Of a stretch of DNA of 23,631 nucleotides, positions 7,510 to 15,185 are shown piece by piece. Numbering within the stretch: position 1 is the stretch's first letter; the number at the start of each line of letters is the position of its first letter. Under the pieces are notes generated by a model. The model was not told the origin of the DNA. It saw only the letters and a list, made by a program, of their open reading frames with translations, and searched no databases. Source of the DNA: a virus; IMG/VR virus record IMGVR_UViG_3300042557_001622, positions 1 to 23,631 of that record; one strand, written 5' to 3'. Made by a program: the position numbers and the translations under genes.

Positions 7510-7511
7510 GT

Positions 7512-9818
7512 TTAATTATCTCTTGCTGCATCAATAACATAGTGTACTTTAACGCCATGCAATCTTGCACTGACACCCATTGTATCTGAACCATCAGATA
7601 CAACACGCTTAACTCTAAACGCAACATATTCCTCTGCTGTTGGCGATCCAGCAACGGTCAATCCTGTTGCCTCAGCACTTCTGTAAATGGCATTTGCTGT
7701 TCCACCAGTATCTGCTACAGTTACAGCTGTACCAAATGCAGTATCATATGGATCACCATCATTAAATGCAACTGCTTCAGCTCCCCAAACAACACCAAAA
7801 TTAGTTGCTGTTGTTGGGTGTGACCAAATAAATTGCACGTTTAGCGTTCCTTCATTCCAAGATTTTGGCATTTGAATCATAAACTGTGCATAGTTTTCAG
7901 TTGATGCATCAAAGTCTAACGCTGCAATCATAAGTTTGTTTGTTGAAGTTTCTGTCGTTGACAATATGGCGCCATTTGTTGTAGTTGTGACCATTGAAAT
8001 GGCAGGAACCCATATCGTTTGTTTACCAAGAATTTGATCTACATTACTTTCGCCTTGTACACCCTGCGCGCCGATTGCGCCCTGAACTCCTTGTGAACCT
8101 TGAATGCCCTGCGCACCTTGTGCACCAGCACCAGTTGCACCTTGAACACCTTGAACACCTTGCGCACCTTGAACACCTTGCGCACCTTGAACACCTTGCG
8201 CGCCTTGAACGCCACTTAAACCTTGAAACCCTTGCGCGCCTTGATCGCCTTGTGTTCCTGTCGCACCTTGAACGCCAGGAACACCTTGTGCGCCTTGAAC
8301 GCCTTGATGACCTTGTGTACCTTGAACACCTTGATGACCTTGTGGACCAGCATCGCCCGAAGCACCTACAGCGCCTTGTCTTCCTTGAGCGCCTTGTACA
8401 CCTGAAGCACCTTGAGCGCCAGCTGCTTCACCCATCGCACCAAAGGTGATATACATTGATGCGGCATTTGTATAAAATGCAGTATCTAAATATAATGGAT
8501 TGCCGACTACTCTTGCAACATCACGAACGAGCGTTCCATCTTTATAATATTGTACAGATAAACTATTATAAGTGATTGTAAATTGTGTGTTGGTCCCGTA
8601 ATTTCCTTCAGAAGAAATTGAAGATCCACCCTCAAATATAGAAACAGTTCCAGTTGGATCAAAATAGAACCCGTAGTCAATTGAAGTGAAACTTGGATTT
8701 GCTTGTGGATCTTCATTCAATCCAACGATAGCATAAACATTTGCTTGAGCAACGTTTGCAGTTACGAATACACCTCTCGTATATCCTTCCTTAGAATACA
8801 CTTCAGCGTTCCATGCATTACCGCCACTTGTTTTAGTAAACAAATTAGAATCGACGGTGCTCTGTGTAATTTTGTCTGTGATTGGAGTCCAAGAACTTGC
8901 GCCTCTAATTCCTTGGAAGCCTTGTTCACCAGCACCTGTTTGACCTTGAACGCCTTGTGCGCCTTGAACTCCTTGTGGTCCTTGCACACCTTGCGTACCT
9001 TGAAATCCTTGTGGACCAGTCAATTGACCAAGACTATTCCATTCACCTTCAAGTGAATTGAATACCCAAAGAGTTGATGTGTTGCTTGTTAAATAAACAT
9101 CACCTTGGTTGATACCAACATATGGTAAATCAATCTCGTCCAAAACTGTACCAGCAACTTCTAGTCCATTACCAGTCGAACCTTGCACACCTTGAGCACC
9201 TTGAACGCCTTGGAAACCTTGATACCCTTGTTCGCCTTTTTGTCCTTTTTCACCCTGAACGCCTTGATAACCTTGATCGCCCATCATTCCTTTGGCGCCA
9301 ACCTCGCCCTTCTCACCCTTCTCACCTTTTGAGAAAGCAAGAATTGCAGAAGTGTTGACGGAAACGGAAAGATTTGCAGCCCCTGATGCTGTATCTTGCG
9401 TTACAGTTACATTAACTGTTGAGGTGTTATTAAAATTGAGGTTTGCGTTGGCATAACGTAAAGTTCCTTCAGAATAAACAGCAACGGTGTTTGCAGCTGC
9501 ATCTTCTTTTACAGTATTTGCTGAGAAGGCAATATTTGCTACGCCGCCATTATTGGAGACGGTAATTCCAACAGTGCTTGTATTGACAAAATTTAATTGA
9601 GCCTTGGATAAAGTACCTGCTCCGTTTTGGCTTACAGCGACTGTATTCGCAGCTGCGTCCAGAGAAGGTAACGTGGCGTTTGTAATAACGGCATTGTTGA
9701 CTACAAGAGTCTCAACGTTAGCTGTGCCGATATTCGTTAAATTTCTGCTTTCATCAAGAACAATCGTACGATTTACATCTAATCCATTCTTGACGCTAAA
9801 TGTTTTATTCTCTGCCAT
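7512..9818 (-). CDS. Collagen-like tail fibre (768 aa)
   Basis: Residues 1-~160 form a beta-rich phage fibre N-terminus with two ~50-aa repeats beginning AAANTVAV (56 and 108) and containing LNF.NTSTV. Collagen segment a (163-216) carries all six X-Lys-Gly sites (K164, 167, 170, 176, 191, 194). A small domain (~217-266; INQGDVYLTSN, LWVFNSLEGEW) is followed by short segment b (267-306). A jelly-roll/lectin-like domain spans ~307-465 (SVQYYKDGTLVRD). Segment c (466-590) is lysine-free GVQGAQ repeats. The C-terminal domain (597-768; PKSWNEGTLNVQFIWSHP, NFGVVWG, RLHGVKVHYVID) is a module widely shared among phage and prophage adhesins. The start has GGAGAG about 10 nt upstream. It is the first gene of the leftward cluster, downstream of late-promoter-like boxes. 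Confidence 0.85.
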   Translation of the reverse strand: MAENKTFSVKNGLDVNRTIVLDESRNLTNIGTANVETLVVNNAVITNATLPSLDAAANTVAVSQNGAGTLSKAQLNFVNTSTVGITVSNNGGVANIAFSANTVKEDAAANTVAVYSEGTLRYANANLNFNNTSTVNVTVTQDTASGAANLSVSVNTSAILAFSKGEKGEKGEVGAKGMMGDQGYQGVQGEKGQKGEQGYQGFQGVQGAQGVQGSTGNGLEVAGTVLDEIDLPYVGINQGDVYLTSNTSTLWVFNSLEGEWNSLGQLTGPQGFQGTQGVQGPQGVQGAQGVQGQTGAGEQGFQGIRGASSWTPITDKITQSTVDSNLFTKTSGGNAWNAEVYSKEGYTRGVFVTANVAQANVYAIVGLNEDPQANPSFTSIDYGFYFDPTGTVSIFEGGSSISSEGNYGTNTQFTITYNSLSVQYYKDGTLVRDVARVVGNPLYLDTAFYTNAASMYITFGAMGEAAGAQGASGVQGAQGRQGAVGASGDAGPQGHQGVQGTQGHQGVQGAQGVPGVQGATGTQGDQGAQGFQGLSGVQGAQGVQGAQGVQGAQGVQGVQGATGAGAQGAQGIQGSQGVQGAIGAQGVQGESNVDQILGKQTIWVPAISMVTTTTNGAILSTTETSTNKLMIAALDFDASTENYAQFMIQMPKSWNEGTLNVQFIWSHPTTATNFGVVWGAEAVAFNDGDPYDTAFGTAVTVADTGGTANAIYRSAEATGLTVAGSPTAEEYVAFRVKRVVSDGSDTMGVSARLHGVKVHYVIDAARDN
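8049..8423 (-). repeat. Collagen stalk segment c with near-perfect 18-nt tandem repeats
   Basis: About 40 Gly-X-Y triplets. Around 8155-8210 an 18-nt unit encoding GVQGAQ recurs with almost no base changes, which points to recent tandem duplication or slippage. Smaller collagen segments of the same protein lie at about 9171-9332 (Lys-rich) and 8901-9020. Confidence 0.8.
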
Positions 9819-9902
9819 TCGATTTCACTCTCCATCGAGGCTAATTTGACTTATTTGAGTACAATAAATATAATACTCTGTGATATTTATTCTATTTATT
9901 TT
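9819..9902. promoter_or_regulatory. Divergent AT-rich intergenic promoter region
   Basis: This 84-nt gap separates the leftward fibre operon (ATG 9818) from the rightward nucleotide-sugar operon (ATG 9903). It contains AATAAATA on the plus strand (9863-9870) and two AATAAATA boxes on the minus strand (9884-9891 and 9893-9900), each one base from the T4 late consensus TATAAATA. The plus box would start transcription near 9876, leaving a ~27-nt leader. The minus boxes would give a leader of ~60 nt containing the GGAGAG site of the fibre gene. No sigma70 -35/-10 pair or hairpin terminator is evident. Confidence 0.45.
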
Positions 9903-11075
9903 ATGCAAAAAGCCCTTCTTATCGGTGATTTGATCCAAGATACCTTTATATTTGGTTCCTGCGAAAAGCTGAACCCAGAAGGACCCACTCCACTCGTAAA
10001 ACAGCAAAAAGTCGAAAATAAGGCTGGTGGAGCGGGAAATGTGTACGAAAACCTTAAAAGTTTGTGTTTTGATGTAGATTTCTTTCATTCTAAAGAAACC
10101 TGTCAAAAAACGCGAATTATCGTCGATAATACGATTATCTGCCGATTGGATAACGAGGTCGTCGGAAACAACCAAGAAGTCATTTACAACCTCAATAGAG
10201 TAAATTTTACCGATTATTCAGCTGTTGTAATAAGCGACTATAACAAAGGAACGTTGGATAACTTTCAACTCATTTTACAGAAAATACGAAGATCGGGAGT
10301 GAAGATATTCGTAGATCCGAAACGCAAATTTGAATATTACGAAGATGTTTTTTGCATAAAGTGTAATGAGAAAGAGTTTAAAGATTTTTATGGCAATCCG
10401 ACCGATCATAACATTCAGATTGCAGCAGAGCAGCATAATATAAAATTGTTTATTGTAACTCGTGGTAAAGAGGGCGTGACGTATTATTACAATAATCAAA
10501 TTAAAAACCTTCCAGCAACTTCGGATAAAGTCGCCGATGTGACTGGCGCTGGTGATTGTTTTATGGCGGCTTTAGTATATGCAATCGAAAAAGGTCATAC
10601 AATTGATGAGTCAATTGAAATCGCGAATCGTGGCGCAGGGGTTTGTGTTCAGCATTTAGGAACATATACACTTAAAGTAGAAGATTTAATTAAACGAAAA
10701 ATTTTCACAAATGGTTGTTTCGATATTCTTCATCGCGGTCACTTTGACTTGCTAGAAAAATCGAAAGCCCTTGGCGACTATCTCATTGTTGGTCTTAATT
10801 CGGACGCCAGCGTTCGTCGTTTAAAAGGAATCAAACGTCCAATTAACAATCAAGAAGATCGAAAAAAATCTCTTGAATCGATTAAATTTGTAGATGAAGT
10901 TGTCATCTTCGATGAAGATACACCATATAACTTGATAAAGGAATTAAAACCTGATATCATTACAAAAGGTGGAGATTACAAAGCAGAAAATGTTGTGGGT
11001 AATGATTTGGCTATCGTTGTGATTATCCCATTCACGGAAGGATACTCAACGACTAAAATTTTAGGTGAATTATGA
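9903..11075 (+). CDS. hldE: Bifunctional HldE-like sugar kinase/nucleotidyltransferase
   Basis: 390 aa from the ATG at 9903. A possible in-frame ATG at 9846 adds 19 unconserved residues and overlaps the promoter box, so it was not used. Residues 1-~262 form a PfkB/ribokinase-type kinase: GDLIQDTFIFG, LNPEGPTPLV, AGGAGNVYENL, VDPKR, and DVTGAGD (212-218) with D218 the likely catalytic base. Residues ~266-390 form a cytidylyltransferase-fold domain: FTNGCFD (268-274), HRGH (277-280, HxGH motif), GLNSDASVRRLKG, and YSTTKIL near the end. The order and length fit HldE, although it is shorter than the usual ~475 aa. HldE phosphorylates D-glycero-D-manno-heptose 7-phosphate at C1 and adenylates the resulting heptose 1-phosphate, on the route to ADP-heptose. 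The stop overlaps the next start (ATGA). A close paralogue acting on another sugar cannot be excluded. Confidence 0.85.
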   Translation: MQKALLIGDLIQDTFIFGSCEKLNPEGPTPLVKQQKVENKAGGAGNVYENLKSLCFDVDFFHSKETCQKTRIIVDNTIICRLDNEVVGNNQEVIYNLNRVNFTDYSAVVISDYNKGTLDNFQLILQKIRRSGVKIFVDPKRKFEYYEDVFCIKCNEKEFKDFYGNPTDHNIQIAAEQHNIKLFIVTRGKEGVTYYYNNQIKNLPATSDKVADVTGAGDCFMAALVYAIEKGHTIDESIEIANRGAGVCVQHLGTYTLKVEDLIKRKIFTNGCFDILHRGHFDLLEKSKALGDYLIVGLNSDASVRRLKGIKRPINNQEDRKKSLESIKFVDEVVIFDEDTPYNLIKELKPDIITKGGDYKAENVVGNDLAIVVIIPFTEGYSTTKILGEL

Positions 11076-11431
11076 CGAGATTGATTGGTACGGTGAAAAA
11101 AGGCTGGGGTTCTGAAGAAATATTTGTCAGTAATGATCTTTACTGTGGCAAATTTATGAACTTCAATACTGGCGCCAAGTTCAGTATGCATTTTCATAAA
11201 GAAAAGCACGAAACTTGGTATGTGCTGAGTGGTTTATTCGAGATACATTGGATAGACCCTAAAGACGCATCAAAGCACTTAAAGGTTTTCGGTAAGGGAG
11301 ACGTTTGGACAAATGAACCGTTACAAATGCATCAACTTCATTGCATTACCGAAGGTACTATATTAGAAGTTTCAACTCCAGATTCTGTTGAAGATAATTA
11401 TCGTGTTATGCCTGGAGATTCGCAAAAGTGA
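11072..11431 (+). CDS. Cupin-fold sugar isomerase/epimerase-like protein
   Basis: 119 aa, a single small cupin. Cupin motif 1 is complete: G34, H40, H42, E47 and G54 with the canonical spacing (FNTGAKFSMHFHKEKHE). Motif 2 provides a further His (G76..., H87). It resembles the C-terminal cupin of mannose-6-phosphate isomerase/mannose-1-phosphate guanylyltransferase enzymes, as do many small cupins in sugar-nucleotide clusters. It overlaps the kinase gene by ATGA and the next gene by GTGA, so it is very likely translated as part of this operon. A role in isomerising a heptose or hexose phosphate is an inference from context; the true substrate is unknown. Confidence 0.75.
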   Translation: MTRLIGTVKKGWGSEEIFVSNDLYCGKFMNFNTGAKFSMHFHKEKHETWYVLSGLFEIHWIDPKDASKHLKVFGKGDVWTNEPLQMHQLHCITEGTILEVSTPDSVEDNYRVMPGDSQK

Positions 11432-11730
11432 TTTACATTGTTGACATTGACGATACGATTTGCGTAAGTCCATTAGGAAAAGATGGAAAACGAGATTACA
11501 CACAAGCCGTTCCGCTTTATGAACGCATAGCGAAAATAAATGCATTATATGATGAAGGGCATGAGATACATTACTGGACTGCTCGTGGTATGGCTACGAA
11601 CAGAAATTTTACTAAACTTACGAAACAACAATTGATTCAATGGGGTTGCAAGTTTCATTCCGTGAAAATGCGCAAACCAAAATATGATAAATGGATTGAC
11701 GATAAAGCAATCAATGCGGAGGATTTATGA
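11428..11730 (+). CDS. Small HAD-superfamily phosphatase-like protein
   Basis: 100 aa from a GTG start at 11428 with GGAG upstream. Motif I is VDIDDT, with the nucleophile and acid pair D6 and D8. Motif II is the Thr in YWTARG (T51), and a terminal basic/acidic group in KPKYDKWIDDKA (K83-K93) matches motifs III and IV. There is no large cap domain, as in polynucleotide-kinase-phosphatase-like and capsule-cluster HAD proteins. In the ADP-heptose pathway the phosphatase step (GmhB) is also a HAD enzyme, so this could remove the C7 phosphate, though it is much smaller than GmhB (~190 aa). It overlaps both neighbours by four bases. Confidence 0.7.
   Translation: MIYIVDIDDTICVSPLGKDGKRDYTQAVPLYERIAKINALYDEGHEIHYWTARGMATNRNFTKLTKQQLIQWGCKFHSVKMRKPKYDKWIDDKAINAEDL
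11718..11722 (+). promoter_or_regulatory. Strong Shine-Dalgarno GGAGG for the epimerase gene
   Basis: GGAGG lies 4 nt before the ATG at 11727, inside the 3' end of the HAD gene. It fixes the epimerase start and implies translational coupling through the ATGA overlap. Confidence 0.8.
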
Positions 11731-12521
11731 ATATATTGACGGGACATAAAGGTTTTATCGGTTCGCGTTTGTTGCCGCTTCTTGGCGATAATGTGAAAAC
11801 ATATGGTATGGAAGATTGCTTTAATCTTTTATATGGGTTTGATAATTGGAAAGATGTAGAATGCGTATATCACATCGGTGGAATTTCAGACGCCAGCGAA
11901 AGAAACGTAAACAAATTATATCAGTACAATATTCGATTTAGCATTGAGTTGTTTGAAAAATGTATTGAACATGGTGTGCCTGTGAAATGGGTTTCTTCTG
12001 CCTCCGTTTTTGGAAACACATTTACTTCAATGACTGGGCGATGCATCAATCCACTAAATCAATATGCTTTTAGTAAAGCAGTAGTTGAGCAATGGGTTAG
12101 TGATAATCTACATCGCTTCAATTCGTTTGAAGGATATAGACTCTATAATGTCTACGGTGATGGTGAGAATCATAAAGGTGGTCAAGCAAGCCCAGTCACT
12201 CAATTTAGAAACCAAGCAATTAATGACGGTTTAATTCGTATCTTTGAACGTTCTGACCTTTGCTTGCGTGACTTTATATGTGTTGAAGATGTCATTGCTG
12301 TGATGACAGGCAAAGAAAGATTTAAAGGAATACGCGACCTTGGTACGTCAAGAACAATATCGTTCGAAAAGGTCGCGCTCTTGATTCAGAAAAAGTATGG
12401 TGGAGAAGTCATCAATATTCCTTTTCCAAATCATTTAGAAAACAAATATCAATTCAATACGAGAGCGGAACAAGATTTCGCTCATAACTTTAAAACATTA
12501 GAGGAATGGTTATCTCTCTAA
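11727..12521 (+). CDS. hldD: NAD(P)-dependent nucleotide-sugar epimerase, HldD-like
   Basis: 264 aa, short-chain extended dehydrogenase. The Rossmann glycine motif is at the N-terminus (TGHKGFIG, 5-12). WVSSASVFG (88-96) supplies the catalytic Ser and YAFSK (113-117) the Tyr/Lys pair. LYNVYGDGENHKGGQASPV (139-157) and the downstream IFERSD...RDFICVEDV (172-189) closely follow the pattern of ADP-glycero-manno-heptose 6-epimerase (HldD), supporting that call over a generic UDP-sugar epimerase. It is shorter than HldD (~310 aa). It closes the four-gene operon and, with the HldE-like enzyme, would make ADP-L-glycero-D-manno-heptose. The 3' end overlaps the convergent GT25-like gene by 12 nt. Confidence 0.8.
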   Translation: MNILTGHKGFIGSRLLPLLGDNVKTYGMEDCFNLLYGFDNWKDVECVYHIGGISDASERNVNKLYQYNIRFSIELFEKCIEHGVPVKWVSSASVFGNTFTSMTGRCINPLNQYAFSKAVVEQWVSDNLHRFNSFEGYRLYNVYGDGENHKGGQASPVTQFRNQAINDGLIRIFERSDLCLRDFICVEDVIAVMTGKERFKGIRDLGTSRTISFEKVALLIQKKYGGEVINIPFPNHLENKYQFNTRAEQDFAHNFKTLEEWLSL

Positions 12522-13214
12522 ATGTTCGTTTCGTGGTATCGCGTATGGATTGCGATACTTAATTGTTGTATCGTTACGATTAAAATATTCGTCATACGCA
12601 TAACAACCTTGATGTGTGATATTGAATAGATCAAAACGCATCATATAATCTGGCGCACCATAAATTCCGTTCTTAAGCACATAGGCTAAAAGATTTTTAG
12701 CCATTGGTGGGTCAATTGCATATGCGTGTGCGCGGCAAATAAAACGATAATTGATACCATCGCTTCCCATTGGCGGTACATATGTGATTGGCCAATTCTT
12801 TTTAACCCATTCTTCACCGCCAAGATATACAATTGCATTCAGAGAATGCATGTGTTCGAACTTTTGCAGCATTATGGCGTCATGTTCTAGAATTACCACA
12901 GGCTTTCCAATTTTAGCGCATTCAAGCCAAACACTTAAATGTGTCAATGTACAGGCGACTTCTGCCTTCGTGATATAATGACTTGAAAGTTTTAGAATTT
13001 TGTAGATTGATTCATACTTTGCATGATCTGGAAATTGAATTTCTTTACCATTAATAGTTCCATCAAACGCATCCCAAATGATGTACTTTTGTCCCACTTT
13101 TTCGCAGGATTGTGCGCATCGTTCAGCATAACGCTCGGATTGCTCATTTCCTTTGATGCGCATAATGTATGCATGTTCAACGTCTAAGTCATATTTGTAG
13201 TATAAACTTTCCAT
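12510..13214 (-). CDS. GT25-like glycosyltransferase
   Basis: 234 aa. The central segment EVACTLTHLSVWLECAKIG (85-103) followed by KPVVILEHDAIM (104-115) is the hallmark of family 25 glycosyltransferases, with E110/H111/D112 in the place of the acidic metal-binding triplet. The N-terminus (AYIMRIKGNEQSERYAERC) matches the usual first strand and helix. It lacks the LPADEYLP and SDTE landmarks of the GT25 domain at 1-1048, so this looks like the short bacterial/phage type instead of a collagen transferase. The ATG shares its A with the TAA of the upstream gene (TAATG), so translation is coupled. It is the last gene of the leftward glycosylation operon; the acceptor is unknown. Confidence 0.75.
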   Translation of the reverse strand: MESLYYKYDLDVEHAYIMRIKGNEQSERYAERCAQSCEKVGQKYIIWDAFDGTINGKEIQFPDHAKYESIYKILKLSSHYITKAEVACTLTHLSVWLECAKIGKPVVILEHDAIMLQKFEHMHSLNAIVYLGGEEWVKKNWPITYVPPMGSDGINYRFICRAHAYAIDPPMAKNLLAYVLKNGIYGAPDYMMRFDLFNITHQGCYAYDEYFNRNDTTIKYRNPYAIPRNEHLER

Positions 13215-14575
13215 TATTTTCTTATTCTCACAATTATATTAAAACCATCTGATTGAATCATATTTTCAAATCCTAAAAAATCTAATAAAGCCTTAAAAGA
13301 TTTAACTGTGAATCCCGTTTTATGTTGCATACATGGATTCAATTTTGAAAGACTTTTATGTCCATAAAACACATCTAGAGCATGAATAGGACCAACTTCT
13401 GATTCGTACATCACATGAAACACATCACCCTCAGCTATATGTTTTGCTGGAGTAGAAATATCGGGAACGAGAATTCTTAACTCGCCGCCCCTTTTTAATA
13501 CTCTGTACCATTCTTTCAAACAATCCGCAACATCATAAAAACCAATATGTTCCAGAGAGTGTGAACTGTAAACAGCGTCAACAGAGTCGTCAGGAATCAT
13601 AGGCAATTTAGTTATATCGTGTAGAATATCTGGATTCGCTTTTTCATCCAAATCAATTCGAATCTCATGATAATCTCCAATAAAGTCATTATAAAGCGCT
13701 TGTGATATTCTTTGTTTACCTGAACCTAAATTCAAAACAATCTTTTTATCTTTCGGTAACTCCACAAAATCAAATTCTTGAAACTGATTCCATAATTTTT
13801 CCCATTCAATGTATGGATCTTTTTCCGATTCAAATCCCATATGCAAGGCTAAACTAGGAATTGGAGTATACAATAAATGCTCTAATTTTCTTTTAGGTAA
13901 TTCATCATAATTCAAAAATAGTCGATTAATTGAGCGATCTTCGCATTGAGGTCCTCTAGTTCCTTCGCCCATTGCAACAAACAATTCCCAATTATCTACA
14001 AGGGTGCTATGCTCCATCATAAAACATGATGCGGTATGATATGCATTACGCCAATGTCTTTTCTTACCTAAGAATACTCGGTACATATAATTGTATAGAG
14101 TGTATCTAATTGGATCATCATATGGGAAAATGCAAATCTTCATCCCAGTTAGTTTTTTAAACTGCGCATGAGCATCAATCATTTCTTCGAGCGCAGTTTC
14201 ATAATACAAATAATCGTCTTGAGCGAAATAAACTAAATCTTTACCTTGTTCTTTACCTAGTTCATAACACCTCATTATGCTTGGATGTAAACCTCTTTTT
14301 TCTGTGTGAATCAGTTCGCATGGGAAAGAGGCTTGCTTTATTTTCCTTTTGATGAAATTTATAAAAATTTCATCTGAATCATCATCAACAATAACCAAAC
14401 GATATTGTAAATCTGGTAATACCTGCTTACACTTTTCAATAGTGTTGAAAAGAGATGAGGTGCAACGTTTAGATACTTCTATTTTAGAAGCACCACAATA
14501 ACGTTTTTTGTGCACCAAATCAGGTGCATTATTCCTAGAGTGTGTTTGTAGAATAACTAAAATTTCTTGGCGCAT
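13214..14575 (-). CDS. GT-A glycosyltransferase fused to a SAM-dependent methyltransferase
   Basis: 453 aa, two domains. Residues 1-~270 form a GT-A (GT2-type) transferase: EILVILQTHSR, VIVDDDSDE (61-69), YFAQDDYLYY (116-125, acidic metal/UDP-sugar motif), and a downstream EDRSINRLF segment. Residues ~275-453 form a class I methyltransferase: KIVLNLGSGKQR (278-289, SAM motif I), DLD (308-310), SSHSLEHI (337-344), WYRVLKRGGELRILVPDI. The fusion suggests that one glycan is both extended and O-methylated by the same polypeptide. The start lies inside the 3' end of the preceding methyltransferase gene (41-nt overlap). The AAAAGAAAA leader is a weak RBS. The target glycan could be virion or host surface. 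Confidence 0.8.
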   Translation of the reverse strand: MRQEILVILQTHSRNNAPDLVHKKRYCGASKIEVSKRCTSSLFNTIEKCKQVLPDLQYRLVIVDDDSDEIFINFIKRKIKQASFPCELIHTEKRGLHPSIMRCYELGKEQGKDLVYFAQDDYLYYETALEEMIDAHAQFKKLTGMKICIFPYDDPIRYTLYNYMYRVFLGKKRHWRNAYHTASCFMMEHSTLVDNWELFVAMGEGTRGPQCEDRSINRLFLNYDELPKRKLEHLLYTPIPSLALHMGFESEKDPYIEWEKLWNQFQEFDFVELPKDKKIVLNLGSGKQRISQALYNDFIGDYHEIRIDLDEKANPDILHDITKLPMIPDDSVDAVYSSHSLEHIGFYDVADCLKEWYRVLKRGGELRILVPDISTPAKHIAEGDVFHVMYESEVGPIHALDVFYGHKSLSKLNPCMQHKTGFTVKSFKALLDFLGFENMIQSDGFNIIVRIRK

Positions 14576-15182
14576 TTTTCTTTTGGAATAGTTGTAAACG
14601 AACTACAGGATGATTCATATATGGTCTGCTTTCAACTATTCTGAAATTTTCAAACAAAGCAGATTCAATATTGAAGTTATCATCCTCCCAAATAACATAA
14701 TTATTTTTATCAACTCCAGAAGGTACGAATCTATGTGGCTCGTTCAATAGAGCCAAATAACCATTTGGTACAATTACTTTAGTGAGATTGTCAATTTCTT
14801 TCTGAGGAAATTCTACATGTTGCAATACAAAAAAACAAAACGCGATATTAATACTTTCAGGTATGTCGTATGATTCTAAACATTTAAATTTTTCAGTATT
14901 GCCGACATATTCTTGAGCATATTTTCTCATACCAGGACTAGTATCAACACCAATCACTTCGCATTGATATTCATCAATTAAAGCCTTTGACATTCTACCC
15001 ATACCACAACCAAAATCTAAGACTTTGCTTTTGCTTGATATGTAAGCAGAAGGACGAAACATATTAATAATTGATTGCGTTTCCTCTTGAAATTTATTTG
15101 GTTTGCTTGGATCGCTTGTTAAAGCGATATGTTTCGCATGCTCCAAATTAGCAGGATAAAACGCTTCTTTCAAGTAAGACAT
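14535..15182 (-). CDS. Class I SAM-dependent methyltransferase
   Basis: 215 aa. SAM motif I is SKVLDFGCGMGRMS (52-65), followed by EVIGVDTSPGM (75-85, acidic D80 for the ribose), NIAFCFFVLQHV (motif IV region) and a GYLALLNEPH strand. Length and layout fit a stand-alone Methyltransf_11/25-type enzyme without a fused transferase, unlike its two neighbours. It starts 3 nt after the stop of the GT9-like/methyltransferase gene and overlaps the next gene by 41 nt, so it belongs to the same operon. A sugar O-methyltransferase is the most likely role from context; the sequence alone does not tell. Confidence 0.8.
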   Translation of the reverse strand: MSYLKEAFYPANLEHAKHIALTSDPSKPNKFQEETQSIINMFRPSAYISSKSKVLDFGCGMGRMSKALIDEYQCEVIGVDTSPGMRKYAQEYVGNTEKFKCLESYDIPESINIAFCFFVLQHVEFPQKEIDNLTKVIVPNGYLALLNEPHRFVPSGVDKNNYVIWEDDNFNIESALFENFRIVESRPYMNHPVVRLQLFQKKNAPRNFSYSTNTL

Positions 15183-15185
15183 AAA

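Noticed and set aside
9846-9902. Upstream ATG extending the HldE-like protein by 19 residues
   Set aside because: The extension is not kinase-like, and the AATAAATA box lies within it. The kinase fold begins at MQKALLIGDL (9903).
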